Assembly (NCBI RefSeq): GCF_000626675.1
Contig: NZ_CP006842.1
Span: 1,302,001-1,366,000, forward strand
Length of the DNA stretch: 64,000 nucleotides
Source: Corynebacterium glyciniphilum AJ 3170
GTDB taxonomy: Bacteria > Actinomycetota > Actinomycetes > Mycobacteriales > Mycobacteriaceae
Direction of reading: 5' to 3'
Position numbers and translations under genes: made by a program. This document shows, piece by piece, positions 53,707 to 63,358 of the stretch. The number at the start of each line of letters is the position of its first letter. Position 1 is the stretch's first letter. The notes under the pieces are model-generated. The model was not told the DNA's origin. It did not search any database and saw only the letters and a program-made list of their open reading frames with translations.

Positions 53707-55617
53707 GTGTCACTGACTGAATTCCGTAATGTCGCCATCGTCGCCCACGTTGACCACGGCAAGACCACCCTCGTCGACGCAATGTTGCGTCAGTCCGGGG
53801 TGTTCGATGCCCACGGCGAGGTCGAGGACCGTGTCATGGATTCGGGGGATCTGGAGAAAGAGAAGGGCATCACCATCCTGGCCAAGAACACGGCGATCCG
53901 CCGTGCCGGCCTCGGTAAGGACGGCGGTGACCTGGTTATCAACGTCATCGACACGCCCGGTCACGCCGACTTCGGCGGTGAGGTGGAGCGCGCGCTGTCG
54001 ATGGTCGACGGTGTCGTCCTGCTGATCGACGCATCCGAGGGGCCCCTTCCCCAGACGCGTTTCGTGCTGGGTAAGGCACTCGAGGCCAAGATGCCCGTGA
54101 TGATCTGCGTCAACAAGACCGACCGTCCGGACGCCCGCATCGACGAGGTCGTCACCGAAGCGCAGGACCTGCTCCTCGAGCTCGCTGCCGCTCTCGACGA
54201 CGAGGAAGCGGCAGCTGCCGCGGAAACGCTGCTGGATCTGCCGGTCCTCTACGCTTCGGGCCGTGCAGGCAAGGCCTCCACCGAGAATCCCGGCAACGGG
54301 AACGTCCCCGACGCAGAGGATCTCCAGGCACTCTTCGATGTCCTCTACGATGTGCTTCCGGAGCCCTCCGCGGACATCGAGGCACCGCTGCAGGCTCACG
54401 TGACCAACCTGGACTCGAGCTCCTTCCTTGGCCGCATCGGCCTGATCCGCGTCTTCGCGGGCACGATCCGCAAGGGTCAGCAGGTCTCCTGGATCCACTA
54501 TGACGCCGACGGGGTCGAGCACACCAAGACCGCCAAGATCGCGGAGCTCCTGCGTACCGTCGGTGTGTCCCGCGTCCCGGCCGAGGAAGTTATCGCCGGC
54601 GACATTGCCGCGATCTCGGGTATCGAGGACATCATGATCGGTGACACTCTCGCTGATCCCGAGCATCCGGTGGCGCTGCCTCGTATCACCGTTGACGAGC
54701 CGGCGATCTCGATGACCATCGGTGTGAACACCTCTCCTATGGCCGGACGCGGTGGTGGCGACAAGCTGACCGCCCGTGTGGTCAAGGCCCGTCTGGACCA
54801 GGAACTGATCGGTAACGTCTCGATCCGCGTCCTGCCCACTGAGCGGCCCGACGCCTGGGAGGTGCAGGGGCGCGGTGAAATGGCGCTGTCGGTGCTCGTG
54901 GAGACGATGCGCCGCGAGGGCTTCGAGCTGACCGTCGGTAAACCCCAGGTGGTTACCCGGACCGTCGACGGCAAGCTCCAGGAACCCTACGAGCACATGA
55001 TCATCGACGTCCCGGAAGAGCACCTCGGTGCCGTCACTCAGCTCATGGCTGCCCGTAAGGGTCGTATGGAAGGCATGGACAACACCGGTACCGGATGGAT
55101 CAGGATGAACTTCACGGTTCCGTCCCGCGGCCTGATCGGTTTCCGGACCATCTTCATGACCGAGACCCGTGGTACCGGCATCGCCAACCACTACTCGGCT
55201 GGCTACGAGGCCTGGGCAGGGGAGATCAAGGACCGTCCCAACGGCTCCCTCGTTTCCGACCGCACCGGCCAGATCACCGCCTACGCGCTGACCCAGCTTG
55301 CCGACCGCGGTGACTTCTTCGTCGAGCCCGGTACGCAGACCTACGAGGGCATGGTCGTCGGTCAGAACAACCGCGACGAAGACATGGACATCAACATCAC
55401 CAAGGAGAAGAAGCTCACGAACATGCGTTCCGCAACTGCGGACGCGACCGTGACGCTGGCCAAGGCCCGCAACCTGACCCTTGACGAGGCCATGGAGTTC
55501 TGTGGCCAGGACGAGTGCGTGGAGGTCACGCCGGAGAACATCCGCGTGCGTAAGGTTATCCTCGGTGCCAACGAGCGTGCGCGCGCGCTGTCGCGTATGA
55601 AGGCCCGCAACAAGTAG
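53707..55617 (+). CDS. typA: Translational GTPase TypA/BipA
   Basis: 636 residues, full length. An EF-G-like GTPase acting in 50S assembly and stress adaptation. G1 AHVDHGKTTLVD, G2 region with EKGITILAKN, G3 VIDTPGHADFGGEVER, G4 NKTDRPDAR, followed by domain III/V and the TypA-specific C-terminal domain (MRSATADATVTLAKARNLTL). GTG 53707. The long frame on the opposite strand is a shadow. Start of the conserved typA-lpqW-mshB block. Confidence 0.97.
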   Translation: MSLTEFRNVAIVAHVDHGKTTLVDAMLRQSGVFDAHGEVEDRVMDSGDLEKEKGITILAKNTAIRRAGLGKDGGDLVINVIDTPGHADFGGEVERALSMVDGVVLLIDASEGPLPQTRFVLGKALEAKMPVMICVNKTDRPDARIDEVVTEAQDLLLELAAALDDEEAAAAAETLLDLPVLYASGRAGKASTENPGNGNVPDAEDLQALFDVLYDVLPEPSADIEAPLQAHVTNLDSSSFLGRIGLIRVFAGTIRKGQQVSWIHYDADGVEHTKTAKIAELLRTVGVSRVPAEEVIAGDIAAISGIEDIMIGDTLADPEHPVALPRITVDEPAISMTIGVNTSPMAGRGGGDKLTARVVKARLDQELIGNVSIRVLPTERPDAWEVQGRGEMALSVLVETMRREGFELTVGKPQVVTRTVDGKLQEPYEHMIIDVPEEHLGAVTQLMAARKGRMEGMDNTGTGWIRMNFTVPSRGLIGFRTIFMTETRGTGIANHYSAGYEAWAGEIKDRPNGSLVSDRTGQITAYALTQLADRGDFFVEPGTQTYEGMVVGQNNRDEDMDINITKEKKLTNMRSATADATVTLAKARNLTLDEAMEFCGQDECVEVTPENIRVRKVILGANERARALSRMKARNK

Positions 55618-55641
55618 GGCATTCCTTCCACAGTCCGGATT

Positions 55642-57528
55642 ATGAGGAGCCGTCGCCAGGTGAAGCAGTTCAGTAGGTCTCGGCGGCGTCCGTCGTCCGT
55701 CGTCGTGGTTGCCTCGGTCGTCACCGCCTGCGGGCTCGCACTGTCCGCCTGCCAGGCGGATCCAGGCGACGCCCCCACCGTCGACGATGCGGAAGAAGCA
55801 GGGGAAGGGCGGCCGGACGAACCCGGATCCGGCGATACCGACGATGAAGCCTCCGCTGTTCCCGAGGAACTCCGCACGATCACTGTGGGGGTCGACCGGA
55901 TCCCCGCCGATCTGAACCCCCACCTGGTCGGCTCCCGGTCGATGCTGACCTCCACCGTGGCCGACCTGACGTTGCCCAGTGCCTTCACCGTCGGGGAGGA
56001 CGGTCGACGGACCGTGCTGAACTCAGATCTGCTGGAATCCGTCGATGTGCGTTCCGGCGACGAGGACGCACCGACGGAGGTGAGGTACACACTCGCGCAT
56101 GAGGCACAGTGGTCTGACGGTACCCCGATCAGCGGCTCGGATTTCCACTACCTGTGGCAACAGGTCACGACGATGCCGGGGACCACGGACAACGCAGGTT
56201 ACGCCGACATCAGCGACCTGACGGTGTCTGCAGGTGGCAACACCGTCACCGTCACGTTCTCCCGACCTCAGCAGGACTGGCGCGAGCTTTTCGCCCACCT
56301 GTTGCCCAGTCACATCTACGGCGCCGAGGGGCGGAACTTCACCACGGTGCTGGGTACTCTTCCGGCCGCCTCGGGTGGGGTCTACACTGTCCGGCAGTTC
56401 GATCCGGGGAGGGGAAACCTGGTTCTGGAGCGGAACACGAGGTACTGGGGCACATCACCGGCGAGGACGGACCGGGTCGTTTTTTCTGAGTCGGGTGACC
56501 TGAACACATCCACGCAGATGTTGCGTGCCGGTCAGTTCCAGATGCTGACAACGAGAAATGGCGCGGTGACCGCAGAGTCGGTGGCCAGTGTGCCCGGTGT
56601 AGGATCGACCACCGTTGATCTGGACACCCGGATGGACCTGGTCCCGAATGTCGCCGCAGGGCGTCTGGAGTCTGCCGAGGCGCGCAGGGCGTTGTTGTCC
56701 ACCATCGACTCCGACCAGGTCGCACGGTTGGTGACCGGCGACCCCGACGCTGTCGCACCTGAGGGTGGTACCGGGGCTTTTCAGGGGCACACGGATTCCG
56801 ACGATGCGGCCGAGATGCTCGGTGCTACCGCAGCCGACCCGTTGCGCATCGCCGCCGATACGTTGGATGACGAGGCCGTGGAGGCCGCCCGACGGGTCGT
56901 CGACCAGTTGGGGGCCGCGGGCGTTCCCGCCACCGTCGTGACGCCTACGGTGTCCGACCTGTACTCGTCATTTCTTCCTCGAGGGGACGTCGATGCTGTG
57001 GTGGTCTGGCAGGACCGCGAACGCTCGCGTACCGATGTGCGCAGTACCTTCGCCTGCGATGAGGCGGACCGTCCACTGCAGTCACCGTCCCAGCAGCTCC
57101 CGACTGAGTCAGAGTTGTCCACCGAGGCAGACGGCGGCGGGGACAACGCGGCTTCCTCGCAGGCACCGGACTCGACGATCGCGGAGGAGGCCCCGTCCAC
57201 CACGACGGAACCGGACGAGGGGTCTCCGAACGCGCGCGGGTCGAATGTCTCGGGCGTCTGCGATGCTGAGCTGGAGGCCCTTCTGGACGACGGCACCGAT
57301 GAACAGGTGGCCGATTATCTCTCAGGCCAGGCGCTGTCTCTGCCGTTGATCGGCGACCGGGTCGTCGTGGGGCGTTCCGCCGAACTCGCAGGCCCACCGG
57401 GCAGGATCGCCTCCTGGCCGGTAGGGGAGAGGTCCGGTCCCTTCACCACGGTCGCGGAATGGTTCAGGACCGTCGATTCCGAGACACTCAATGACACCGA
57501 CACGACCCGGGAGGCCGACGATGAATGA
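55642..57528 (+). CDS. lpqW: LpqW-like lipoprotein, solute-binding-protein family 5
   Basis: 628 residues. Signal peptide with lipobox LSAC (cysteine near residue 37), acidic linker, then an oligopeptide-binding-type fold (LRTITVGVDRIPADLNPHL, YTLAHEAQWSDGTPISGSDF). Placement between typA and mshB is as for mycobacterial lpqW, which controls lipomannan/lipoarabinomannan synthesis rather than nutrient uptake; no ABC permease genes lie beside it. A Glu/Ser-rich insertion of about 60 residues near 475-540 is unusual. Overlaps mshB by eight bases. Confidence 0.88.
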   Translation: MRSRRQVKQFSRSRRRPSSVVVVASVVTACGLALSACQADPGDAPTVDDAEEAGEGRPDEPGSGDTDDEASAVPEELRTITVGVDRIPADLNPHLVGSRSMLTSTVADLTLPSAFTVGEDGRRTVLNSDLLESVDVRSGDEDAPTEVRYTLAHEAQWSDGTPISGSDFHYLWQQVTTMPGTTDNAGYADISDLTVSAGGNTVTVTFSRPQQDWRELFAHLLPSHIYGAEGRNFTTVLGTLPAASGGVYTVRQFDPGRGNLVLERNTRYWGTSPARTDRVVFSESGDLNTSTQMLRAGQFQMLTTRNGAVTAESVASVPGVGSTTVDLDTRMDLVPNVAAGRLESAEARRALLSTIDSDQVARLVTGDPDAVAPEGGTGAFQGHTDSDDAAEMLGATAADPLRIAADTLDDEAVEAARRVVDQLGAAGVPATVVTPTVSDLYSSFLPRGDVDAVVVWQDRERSRTDVRSTFACDEADRPLQSPSQQLPTESELSTEADGGGDNAASSQAPDSTIAEEAPSTTTEPDEGSPNARGSNVSGVCDAELEALLDDGTDEQVADYLSGQALSLPLIGDRVVVGRSAELAGPPGRIASWPVGERSGPFTTVAEWFRTVDSETLNDTDTTREADDE

Positions 57529-58468
57529 GATGCCTGACGACGGCGATCTGACGGGACTACGTGTCGTGGCTGTCCATGCCCATCCCGACGACGAGTCCAT
57601 CTGGGGTGGGTTGGCCATGGCCAACTGGGCCCGTCGGGGTGCGGACGTGACCGTGGTGACGTGCACACTCGGTGAGGAAGGAGAGGTCATCGGCGACAAA
57701 TACGCCAGTCTTGTCGCCGACGACTGTGACATCCTCGGTGGTTACCGTATCGCCGAACTTCAGCGTGCGCTCGGGGCGCTCGGACTGGGGCGCCCGGTGT
57801 TTCTCGGTGGTCCGGGCCGGTGGCGTGACTCCGGGATGGCAGGAACCCCTGCTGCAGAGCACTCGCGCGCATTCGTGAATTCGGGTCAGCGTGCCGTTGA
57901 CCAGCTCGGGGAGCTCTTCGATGAACATCGGCCCCACGTGGTCGTCACCTACGGCCCCGACGGCGGCTACGGGCACCCGGACCATATCAGGGCTCACGAG
58001 ATCACCCATCGTGCTGCTGCCGACGCCGTCGGGGACGGACGGTGGGCTCCGGCCAGGATCTACTGGACAGCGCAGGAACGTGAACGCGTGGAGGAGGGGC
58101 TGCGTGCTCTCGACGCTCACGGTGCGCTGCCCGAGGGGTGGCGGCGCGCGGCGCCCGGAGACTTGGCCACGGTCCCCTCACGTGTCGTGGATGCCCGGGT
58201 TGAGGGCAGTGAGCAGGATGTCGCAGCCAAAAGGCGCGCAATGGCGGCTCATGCGACTCAGCTGTGGGTTGCGGACGGGTCCGTCTCGGACGTCAACGAC
58301 CGTCCGCGGTACTCCTCGGGGCCGGTGGCCTTCTGTCTCTCCAATCTCATTGCTCAACCGTTGCTGGACTCTGAGAGCTACACACTCGGAGAAGAGTTCT
58401 CGACGAGGGCCGGTTTTTCCCCGGACACTCTGGACAGACTAGACTGTCTATTTGCAGAAGGGAGGTGA
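57521..58468 (+). CDS. mshB: GlcNAc-inositol deacetylase of mycothiol synthesis
   Basis: 315 residues. A LmbE-type zinc hydrolase: AHPDDE (residues 20-25, zinc and catalytic Asp) and GGYGHPDHI (third zinc ligand). It removes acetate from GlcNAc-Ins, the second dedicated step of mycothiol synthesis, the main thiol of actinobacteria. The start ATG 57521 lies within the lpqW end; ATG 57530 is possible. Position after lpqW supports mshB over the paralogue mca. Confidence 0.93.
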   Translation: MNEMPDDGDLTGLRVVAVHAHPDDESIWGGLAMANWARRGADVTVVTCTLGEEGEVIGDKYASLVADDCDILGGYRIAELQRALGALGLGRPVFLGGPGRWRDSGMAGTPAAEHSRAFVNSGQRAVDQLGELFDEHRPHVVVTYGPDGGYGHPDHIRAHEITHRAAADAVGDGRWAPARIYWTAQERERVEEGLRALDAHGALPEGWRRAAPGDLATVPSRVVDARVEGSEQDVAAKRRAMAAHATQLWVADGSVSDVNDRPRYSSGPVAFCLSNLIAQPLLDSESYTLGEEFSTRAGFSPDTLDRLDCLFAEGR

Positions 58469-58472
58469 CCCG

Positions 58473-58928
58473 ATGAGTTCTGAAGATACGACAGCCGTGA
58501 ACCCCGGCGCGGAGCCGCACTGGGGCGATCCGGAGCGTTCACAGGTCCGTCGGGACACCGCACGCTCGGAACGGGTGGCCGGTATCGTCTGGCTCTGTGT
58601 CGGGTCGCTGGTGGCGATTCTGTTGTCAGCGCTCTATCTGGGGTCGAGGATCACCGTCGGTGACCTGTCGGTGCCGTTTCCCTGGCCGGTGATCGTCGGC
58701 CCGTGGTTCAACTACGTGCTCGTGAAGACGGCACTGCTGTGGACCGACAATCGGCGGGTCGCTGCCGCGCCGTTGTGGGTGTGGTTGGCCGGATACGCTC
58801 TCCTGCTGTTCTGGCCGGTGCTACCTGGTCTGGGCGGTGACACGATCCTCGCCGGTACGGTGTGGGCCCTGCTTCTGCTCCCCCTGGGAGCGGCCGGTGG
58901 CGGTTGGGCATTACTGCGGTTGAAGTGA
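58473..58928 (+). CDS. Four-helix membrane protein of the mshB-fdxC block
   Basis: 151 residues: hydrophilic N-terminus and four helices (GIVWLCVGSLVAILLSALYL, PWPVIVGPWFNYVLV, LWVWLAGYALLLFWPVL, ILAGTVWALLLLPLGAAGG). Corresponds in place to the conserved hypothetical after mshB in mycobacteria. ATG 58473 with GGGAGGTGA eight bases upstream. Function unknown. Confidence 0.78.
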   Translation: MSSEDTTAVNPGAEPHWGDPERSQVRRDTARSERVAGIVWLCVGSLVAILLSALYLGSRITVGDLSVPFPWPVIVGPWFNYVLVKTALLWTDNRRVAAAPLWVWLAGYALLLFWPVLPGLGGDTILAGTVWALLLLPLGAAGGGWALLRLK

Positions 58929-59027
58929 GAAGATCACAGCGACGACCACAGCCCCGGTGACTCCGGGGCGACTGATGAATACATTGAGAACTCTTGACAG
59001 TGACGAACTCCAGAAGGTGACAACCAG

Positions 59028-59351
59028 ATGACCTACGTGATCGCGCAGCCGTGTGTGGACGTGATGGACCGGGCGTGCGTTGAAGAATGCCCCGTCGACT
59101 GCATCTACGAGGGCAAGCGTTCGCTGTACATCCACCCGGACGAATGTGTGGACTGCGGCGCGTGTGAGCCGGTCTGCCCGGTCGAGGCGATCTTCTACGA
59201 AGACGACCTCCCCGACGAGTGGGAGGACTACATCGATTTCAATGTCGCCTTCTTCGATGATCTCGGGGACCCGGGTGGAGCTGCGAAGCTTGGCCCGCAG
59301 GACTTCGACGTGGAGGGGATCAAGAACCTCCCGCCGCAGAACCAGGACTGA
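59028..59351 (+). CDS. fdxC: Ferredoxin FdxC, 7Fe type
   Basis: 107 residues. Cluster cysteines at 9, 17, 21, 25 and 40, 43, 46, 50 follow the pattern of actinobacterial [3Fe-4S][4Fe-4S] ferredoxins. The acidic C-terminal extension is typical. It donates electrons to cytochromes P450 or reductases. Followed after 47 bases by dapC, as in mycobacteria. Confidence 0.95.
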   Translation: MTYVIAQPCVDVMDRACVEECPVDCIYEGKRSLYIHPDECVDCGACEPVCPVEAIFYEDDLPDEWEDYIDFNVAFFDDLGDPGGAAKLGPQDFDVEGIKNLPPQNQD

Positions 59352-59398
59352 TCCCGCAACCGTTACCCCGCTCACGCCACCGCTGTTGAGGAAACCTT

Positions 59399-60526
59399 AT
59401 GTCGAGCCGTTCCCGCCGTATCCTGTCCTCCGAACTCCCTGATTTTCCCTGGGACTCGCTGTCCGGTGCGAAGCAGGTGGCGTCCTCTCACCCGGACGGT
59501 CTCATTGACCTGTCAGTCGGGACCCCGGTCGACGAGGTTGCACCGTCTATCCAGCTGGCACTTGCAGAAAGTGCGGCGGCCCCCGGCTACCCGCAGACCG
59601 TCGGCACGCCGGAGCTCCGTCAGGCGATCGTTGCTGCACTGGAACGGCGGTTCGGCGTCACCGACGTCGCTGAGGACGCCGTTCTTCCTGTGGTCGGTAC
59701 GAAAGAAGCCATTGCGTGGCTGCCGTTCCTGCTCGGCGTGATGCCGGGACAGACCGTGGTGATCCCGGAACTGGCGTACCCGACCTACGAGGTCGGTGCC
59801 CGTCTCGCCGGGGCGACGGTGGTCCGGAGCGACTCACTGCTCAAGCTGGGCCCGGAGACCCCCACACTGATTTTCATCAACTCGCCGGCCAACCCCCACG
59901 GCAAGGTCCTGGGGGCCGACCATCTCCGTAAGGTCGTGGAGTTCGCCAGGGAACGTGATGTCGTGGTCGTCTCCGACGAGTGTTACCTCGGTCTCGGGTG
60001 GTCGGAGGCGGATGCCCCGGTGTCCGTCCTCGACCCGAGTGTGTGCGGCGGCGATCACACCAACCTGGTCGCCGTTCACTCACTGTCGAAGACCTCGAAC
60101 CTGGCGTCCTACCGTTCGGGGTTCCTCGCCGGTGACCGGGGGCTGATCGCCGAACTGCTGAGCGTCCGGAAGAACGCAGGTCTGATGATGCCTGGTCCTA
60201 TTCAGGCCGCCAGCGTCGCGGCCCTGGAAGATGACGGGCAGGAGATCCTGCAGAAGGAGCGTTACCGCAAGCGGCGTGAACTGTTGTCCGCTGCGGTGGA
60301 TGCCGCGGGACTGCGTATCGATGACTCTGACGGTGGCCTCTACCTGTGGGCCACGGAAGGCCGCCCCTGTCGCGAGACGGTGGACCGGCTCGCGCGTCTC
60401 GGCATACTGGTGGCTCCCGGCGATTTCTACGGTCCTGGCGGTGCTGAGCATGTACGGATCGGCCTGACTGCCACGGACATGCAGATCGTCACCGCCGCCC
60501 GGCGGCTCGTGGCAGGACGCGAATAG
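59399..60526 (+). CDS. dapC: N-succinyldiaminopimelate aminotransferase
   Basis: 375 residues, fold-type I aminotransferase. The PLP lysine lies in AVHSLSKTSNLASYRSGF; INSPANPHGKVLG and VVVSDECYLGLGW bind the cofactor. The actinobacterial DapC group sits next to fdxC. Catalyses the transamination step in the succinylase route to meso-diaminopimelate and lysine; dapD, the preceding step, lies 2.8 kb away on the other strand. Confidence 0.93.
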   Translation: MSSRSRRILSSELPDFPWDSLSGAKQVASSHPDGLIDLSVGTPVDEVAPSIQLALAESAAAPGYPQTVGTPELRQAIVAALERRFGVTDVAEDAVLPVVGTKEAIAWLPFLLGVMPGQTVVIPELAYPTYEVGARLAGATVVRSDSLLKLGPETPTLIFINSPANPHGKVLGADHLRKVVEFARERDVVVVSDECYLGLGWSEADAPVSVLDPSVCGGDHTNLVAVHSLSKTSNLASYRSGFLAGDRGLIAELLSVRKNAGLMMPGPIQAASVAALEDDGQEILQKERYRKRRELLSAAVDAAGLRIDDSDGGLYLWATEGRPCRETVDRLARLGILVAPGDFYGPGGAEHVRIGLTATDMQIVTAARRLVAGRE

Positions 60527-60546
60527 AACGTCGGCGGCATCGTCTT

Positions 60547-63177
60547 CTACGGCCGGGCCGCTTCAAGGGGAGGGGTCGTCGCAGCCCGTGCCGCCGGGGC
60601 CAGGGCCGCGACGAGGCCCAGAGGCACGGACGCGGCCAGAACCGACCCGACGAGTAGCCACGGCACCACGACAGTGGAGAGCCCGACCCCTGACAGGATG
60701 TTGAGCAGGGCCCATCCTGCGCCGAGTCCCAGCCCGGTACCGAGTACGGCGCCGTAGACGGTCGTCTGCAGGGCCTCCACGACCACCATGCGGCGTACCT
60801 GTCTGCGACTCATCCCCACCGCCCTGAGCATGCCGATCTCACGGCGGCGTTCCACCACCGACAACGCAAGGGTGTTCACCACCCCCATCACCGCGACGAT
60901 CACGGCAAGAGCGAGCAGGGCGTAGAGAGCCAGGATCACGCGTTCGACCAACACAGACTGCTCACCGGCGAATTCAGCAGGTGTCTGGACGGTCACTGGT
61001 GCGGTGTCACCGAGGACGTCGCCCAGTCGGGTGGCCAACGTGTCCTGTGTGACGGATCCGTCCCCGGTGACCAGCAGGGCGATCACACGATGCCCGGCGC
61101 CGCCCTGGACACCCGGTGCGACTCGCCAGAACGCGCTCGCACCGATGACGACGTCACCGAGAATCCGTGACTGTTCGTATGTTCCGGTCAACTCGAGTTC
61201 GACGGTGCGCTCCTGGCCCTGCGCCCGCACCGGGACCCGGTCTCCGATACTCCAGCCGTGACCGGCAGCGTAGGATGCCGACATCGTGACCTGGTCGCGG
61301 GTGCCGATGTTCAGGTCACCGCGCAGCTCACCGAGATCCAGGACCGCTGACGGATCTCCGTTGCTGACGGTCACAAGCGACAGGTCGGGTTCCGGCCCGT
61401 CACCGAGGCGGGCGACCCCCTTGCCGAGTGGATATGCAGCGCCGACGGCGGGGGAGTCCCGTACCTCGTCAACGGTGGTGCCGGGGACAGGGACGTCCAC
61501 CGCACCGCCGGGCGCTGCAATCACCAGGTCGGCTGAGACTTCCGTGTCGACTGTCTGCCGCAGTGATGCCACCGTCGACGCACCCGTCATCCCGGTCACG
61601 GTGACCAGACACATCCCCAGAGTGAGGGCGAAGGCGGTTCCCGCCGTCCGACGCGGGGACTGCCGGCTTGTGCGCACGGCTATCGTGCCTGGCACCCGGA
61701 AAGACCTGCCCAGGGGTAGGACCAGAAGTCGTCCCAAAGGGGGCAGCGCGCACCGGACGAGTGCGGGGGACACGAGATATACCCCGGTGAGTGTCACGAG
61801 GATTCCCGCCCCGCAGATGACCACCCGTGTCTGGGCACTCCACCCGGTGTCGAACTCGGCGGTCACGCCGACCGCCGCTGTGCCGGTGACGCAGGTGAGC
61901 ACTCCTGCCAGAGCCCGCGCGCGCCACAGCGTGGCGGGGGACGCCGCGAGGTCGTCCCCGGCGACCGCCAGTGGCGGAACGGACGCGGCCCGGCGCGCAG
62001 GTCCCCATGCAGCGAGGACGGTGGCGAGCGTCCCCACCACCCAGGGCGGCGCGACGGTCATCGCCATGAGTCCCAGGTCGTTGGTGGGGATCTCCGGTGC
62101 CAGGGGGCCGGACATGGTGAGCAGCCGTGCTGCGGCTGCGACCAGTCCGATGCCGGCAAGAACCCCCAGCGTGGAACCGAGGACCCCGATGACCACCGCC
62201 TCGCACAGGACCGAGAAGGATACCTGGCGACCGGACATCCCCAGTGCCCGTATGAGCGCGTAGTCCCGCATCCGTTGCCCGACGGTCATCGCGAAGGTGT
62301 TGGCGATGATGAACATCCCGACGATCAGCGCGATGGCACCGAAGGCACCGAGGATGTAGCGCAGATATCCCAGCCCTTTATCCAGCATGGTTGAGTCAGA
62401 TCTTTCCACCTCAGCGGCGGTGCGCACGGAGGGCACCGGGGTGCCGGGAGCCCCGCCAGCAGCTGTGCCGAGGGCATCGGTCAGGGTCGTGACCACGTTC
62501 TCGGGTACCGCGTCAGGGGTGACCCGTAGCGCCAGTCCGGGGGGACCGGTGGGAGCGATGTTCTCACGGTAGGTCCGTTCGTCCATTGCCAGGCCGAAGG
62601 CGCCCGCGTCGTCACCGCCGGTGGTGGACATCCCGCTGATGCTGAGGGGAAACCCGCCGGTCGGCCCGGTGACGTAGATCTCGTCACCGAGTGCCAGACC
62701 TGTCGCGTCAGCAGCGGCGGCGGTGACAACCACCTCGCCGGGGTGTGGGGGTGAACCGGCGACGAGGTGCTCTTGTGGATCGAGGGAGCGCTCCGGGCTG
62801 TACCAGGGCGACGACCGCACAGGCATGCCGCCGGTATCCACTGTGGGCCCGTCTGCGGATGACCCTCGGCTGAGGACGACGCTACGGCGTTCATCGACGG
62901 CGACGCGGTCGACCTCCGGGTTGTCGAGAATCTGGCGTGCCACGCGGTCCGGGAGTTCGCGATGGCCGTCTGCCGGGCGGATGATGATATCGGCGTGGCT
63001 GTAGTCCGAGGTGGTGAGACGGCTGACGGAATCGTCGAGGACTCCCGACAGCAGGGTCGTCCCCGCGAGGAAGGAGGTCGAGAGAACCACTGACAGTGTC
63101 GTCAGCACCAGCCGGGCCCGGTGAGCCCGGAGACCGCGGACGCTCAGACGGAGGAGTGTCCGTGCTGCGCGTGTCAT
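60547..63177 (-). CDS. FtsX/MacB-type ABC transporter permease
   Basis: 876 residues in two homologous halves, each with a large extracytoplasmic MacB_PCD domain and an FtsX domain (helices near 20-40, 285-305, 335-360, 380-400, 425-480, 510-530, 765-790, 815-840, 850-870). Typical blocks IIANTFAMTVGQRMRDYALIRALGMSGRQV and VVNTLALSVVERRREIGMLRAVGMSRRQV occur once per half. Such permeases export lipids or peptides or sense them. No ATPase gene lies in the window on either side, so its partner is off the right edge or elsewhere. Confidence 0.9.
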   Translation of the reverse strand: MTRAARTLLRLSVRGLRAHRARLVLTTLSVVLSTSFLAGTTLLSGVLDDSVSRLTTSDYSHADIIIRPADGHRELPDRVARQILDNPEVDRVAVDERRSVVLSRGSSADGPTVDTGGMPVRSSPWYSPERSLDPQEHLVAGSPPHPGEVVVTAAAADATGLALGDEIYVTGPTGGFPLSISGMSTTGGDDAGAFGLAMDERTYRENIAPTGPPGLALRVTPDAVPENVVTTLTDALGTAAGGAPGTPVPSVRTAAEVERSDSTMLDKGLGYLRYILGAFGAIALIVGMFIIANTFAMTVGQRMRDYALIRALGMSGRQVSFSVLCEAVVIGVLGSTLGVLAGIGLVAAAARLLTMSGPLAPEIPTNDLGLMAMTVAPPWVVGTLATVLAAWGPARRAASVPPLAVAGDDLAASPATLWRARALAGVLTCVTGTAAVGVTAEFDTGWSAQTRVVICGAGILVTLTGVYLVSPALVRCALPPLGRLLVLPLGRSFRVPGTIAVRTSRQSPRRTAGTAFALTLGMCLVTVTGMTGASTVASLRQTVDTEVSADLVIAAPGGAVDVPVPGTTVDEVRDSPAVGAAYPLGKGVARLGDGPEPDLSLVTVSNGDPSAVLDLGELRGDLNIGTRDQVTMSASYAAGHGWSIGDRVPVRAQGQERTVELELTGTYEQSRILGDVVIGASAFWRVAPGVQGGAGHRVIALLVTGDGSVTQDTLATRLGDVLGDTAPVTVQTPAEFAGEQSVLVERVILALYALLALAVIVAVMGVVNTLALSVVERRREIGMLRAVGMSRRQVRRMVVVEALQTTVYGAVLGTGLGLGAGWALLNILSGVGLSTVVVPWLLVGSVLAASVPLGLVAALAPAARAATTPPLEAARP

Positions 63178-63358
63178 CGCTGTGCAGCGGTGGGGTGGGG
63201 ACCGACGAGCGTGATGCGGACCGGGTGGGCAGGTGAGGCTGCTGGATGTCCCATGGAGAGAAGAGCTTTCCGACGGAGGAGTCGAGGAGAGGGGAGCGGC
63301 GAGAGCAGGAGGATGAGGGGGATGAGGCGGGGCGTGGAGAGGGAAGCCCCGGTGCCCG

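Noticed and set aside
53710..55923. 737-codon open frame antisense to typA
   Set aside because: It mirrors typA codon by codon; high-G+C codon bias creates long antisense frames. Composition is His/Asp/Val-rich with no domain.
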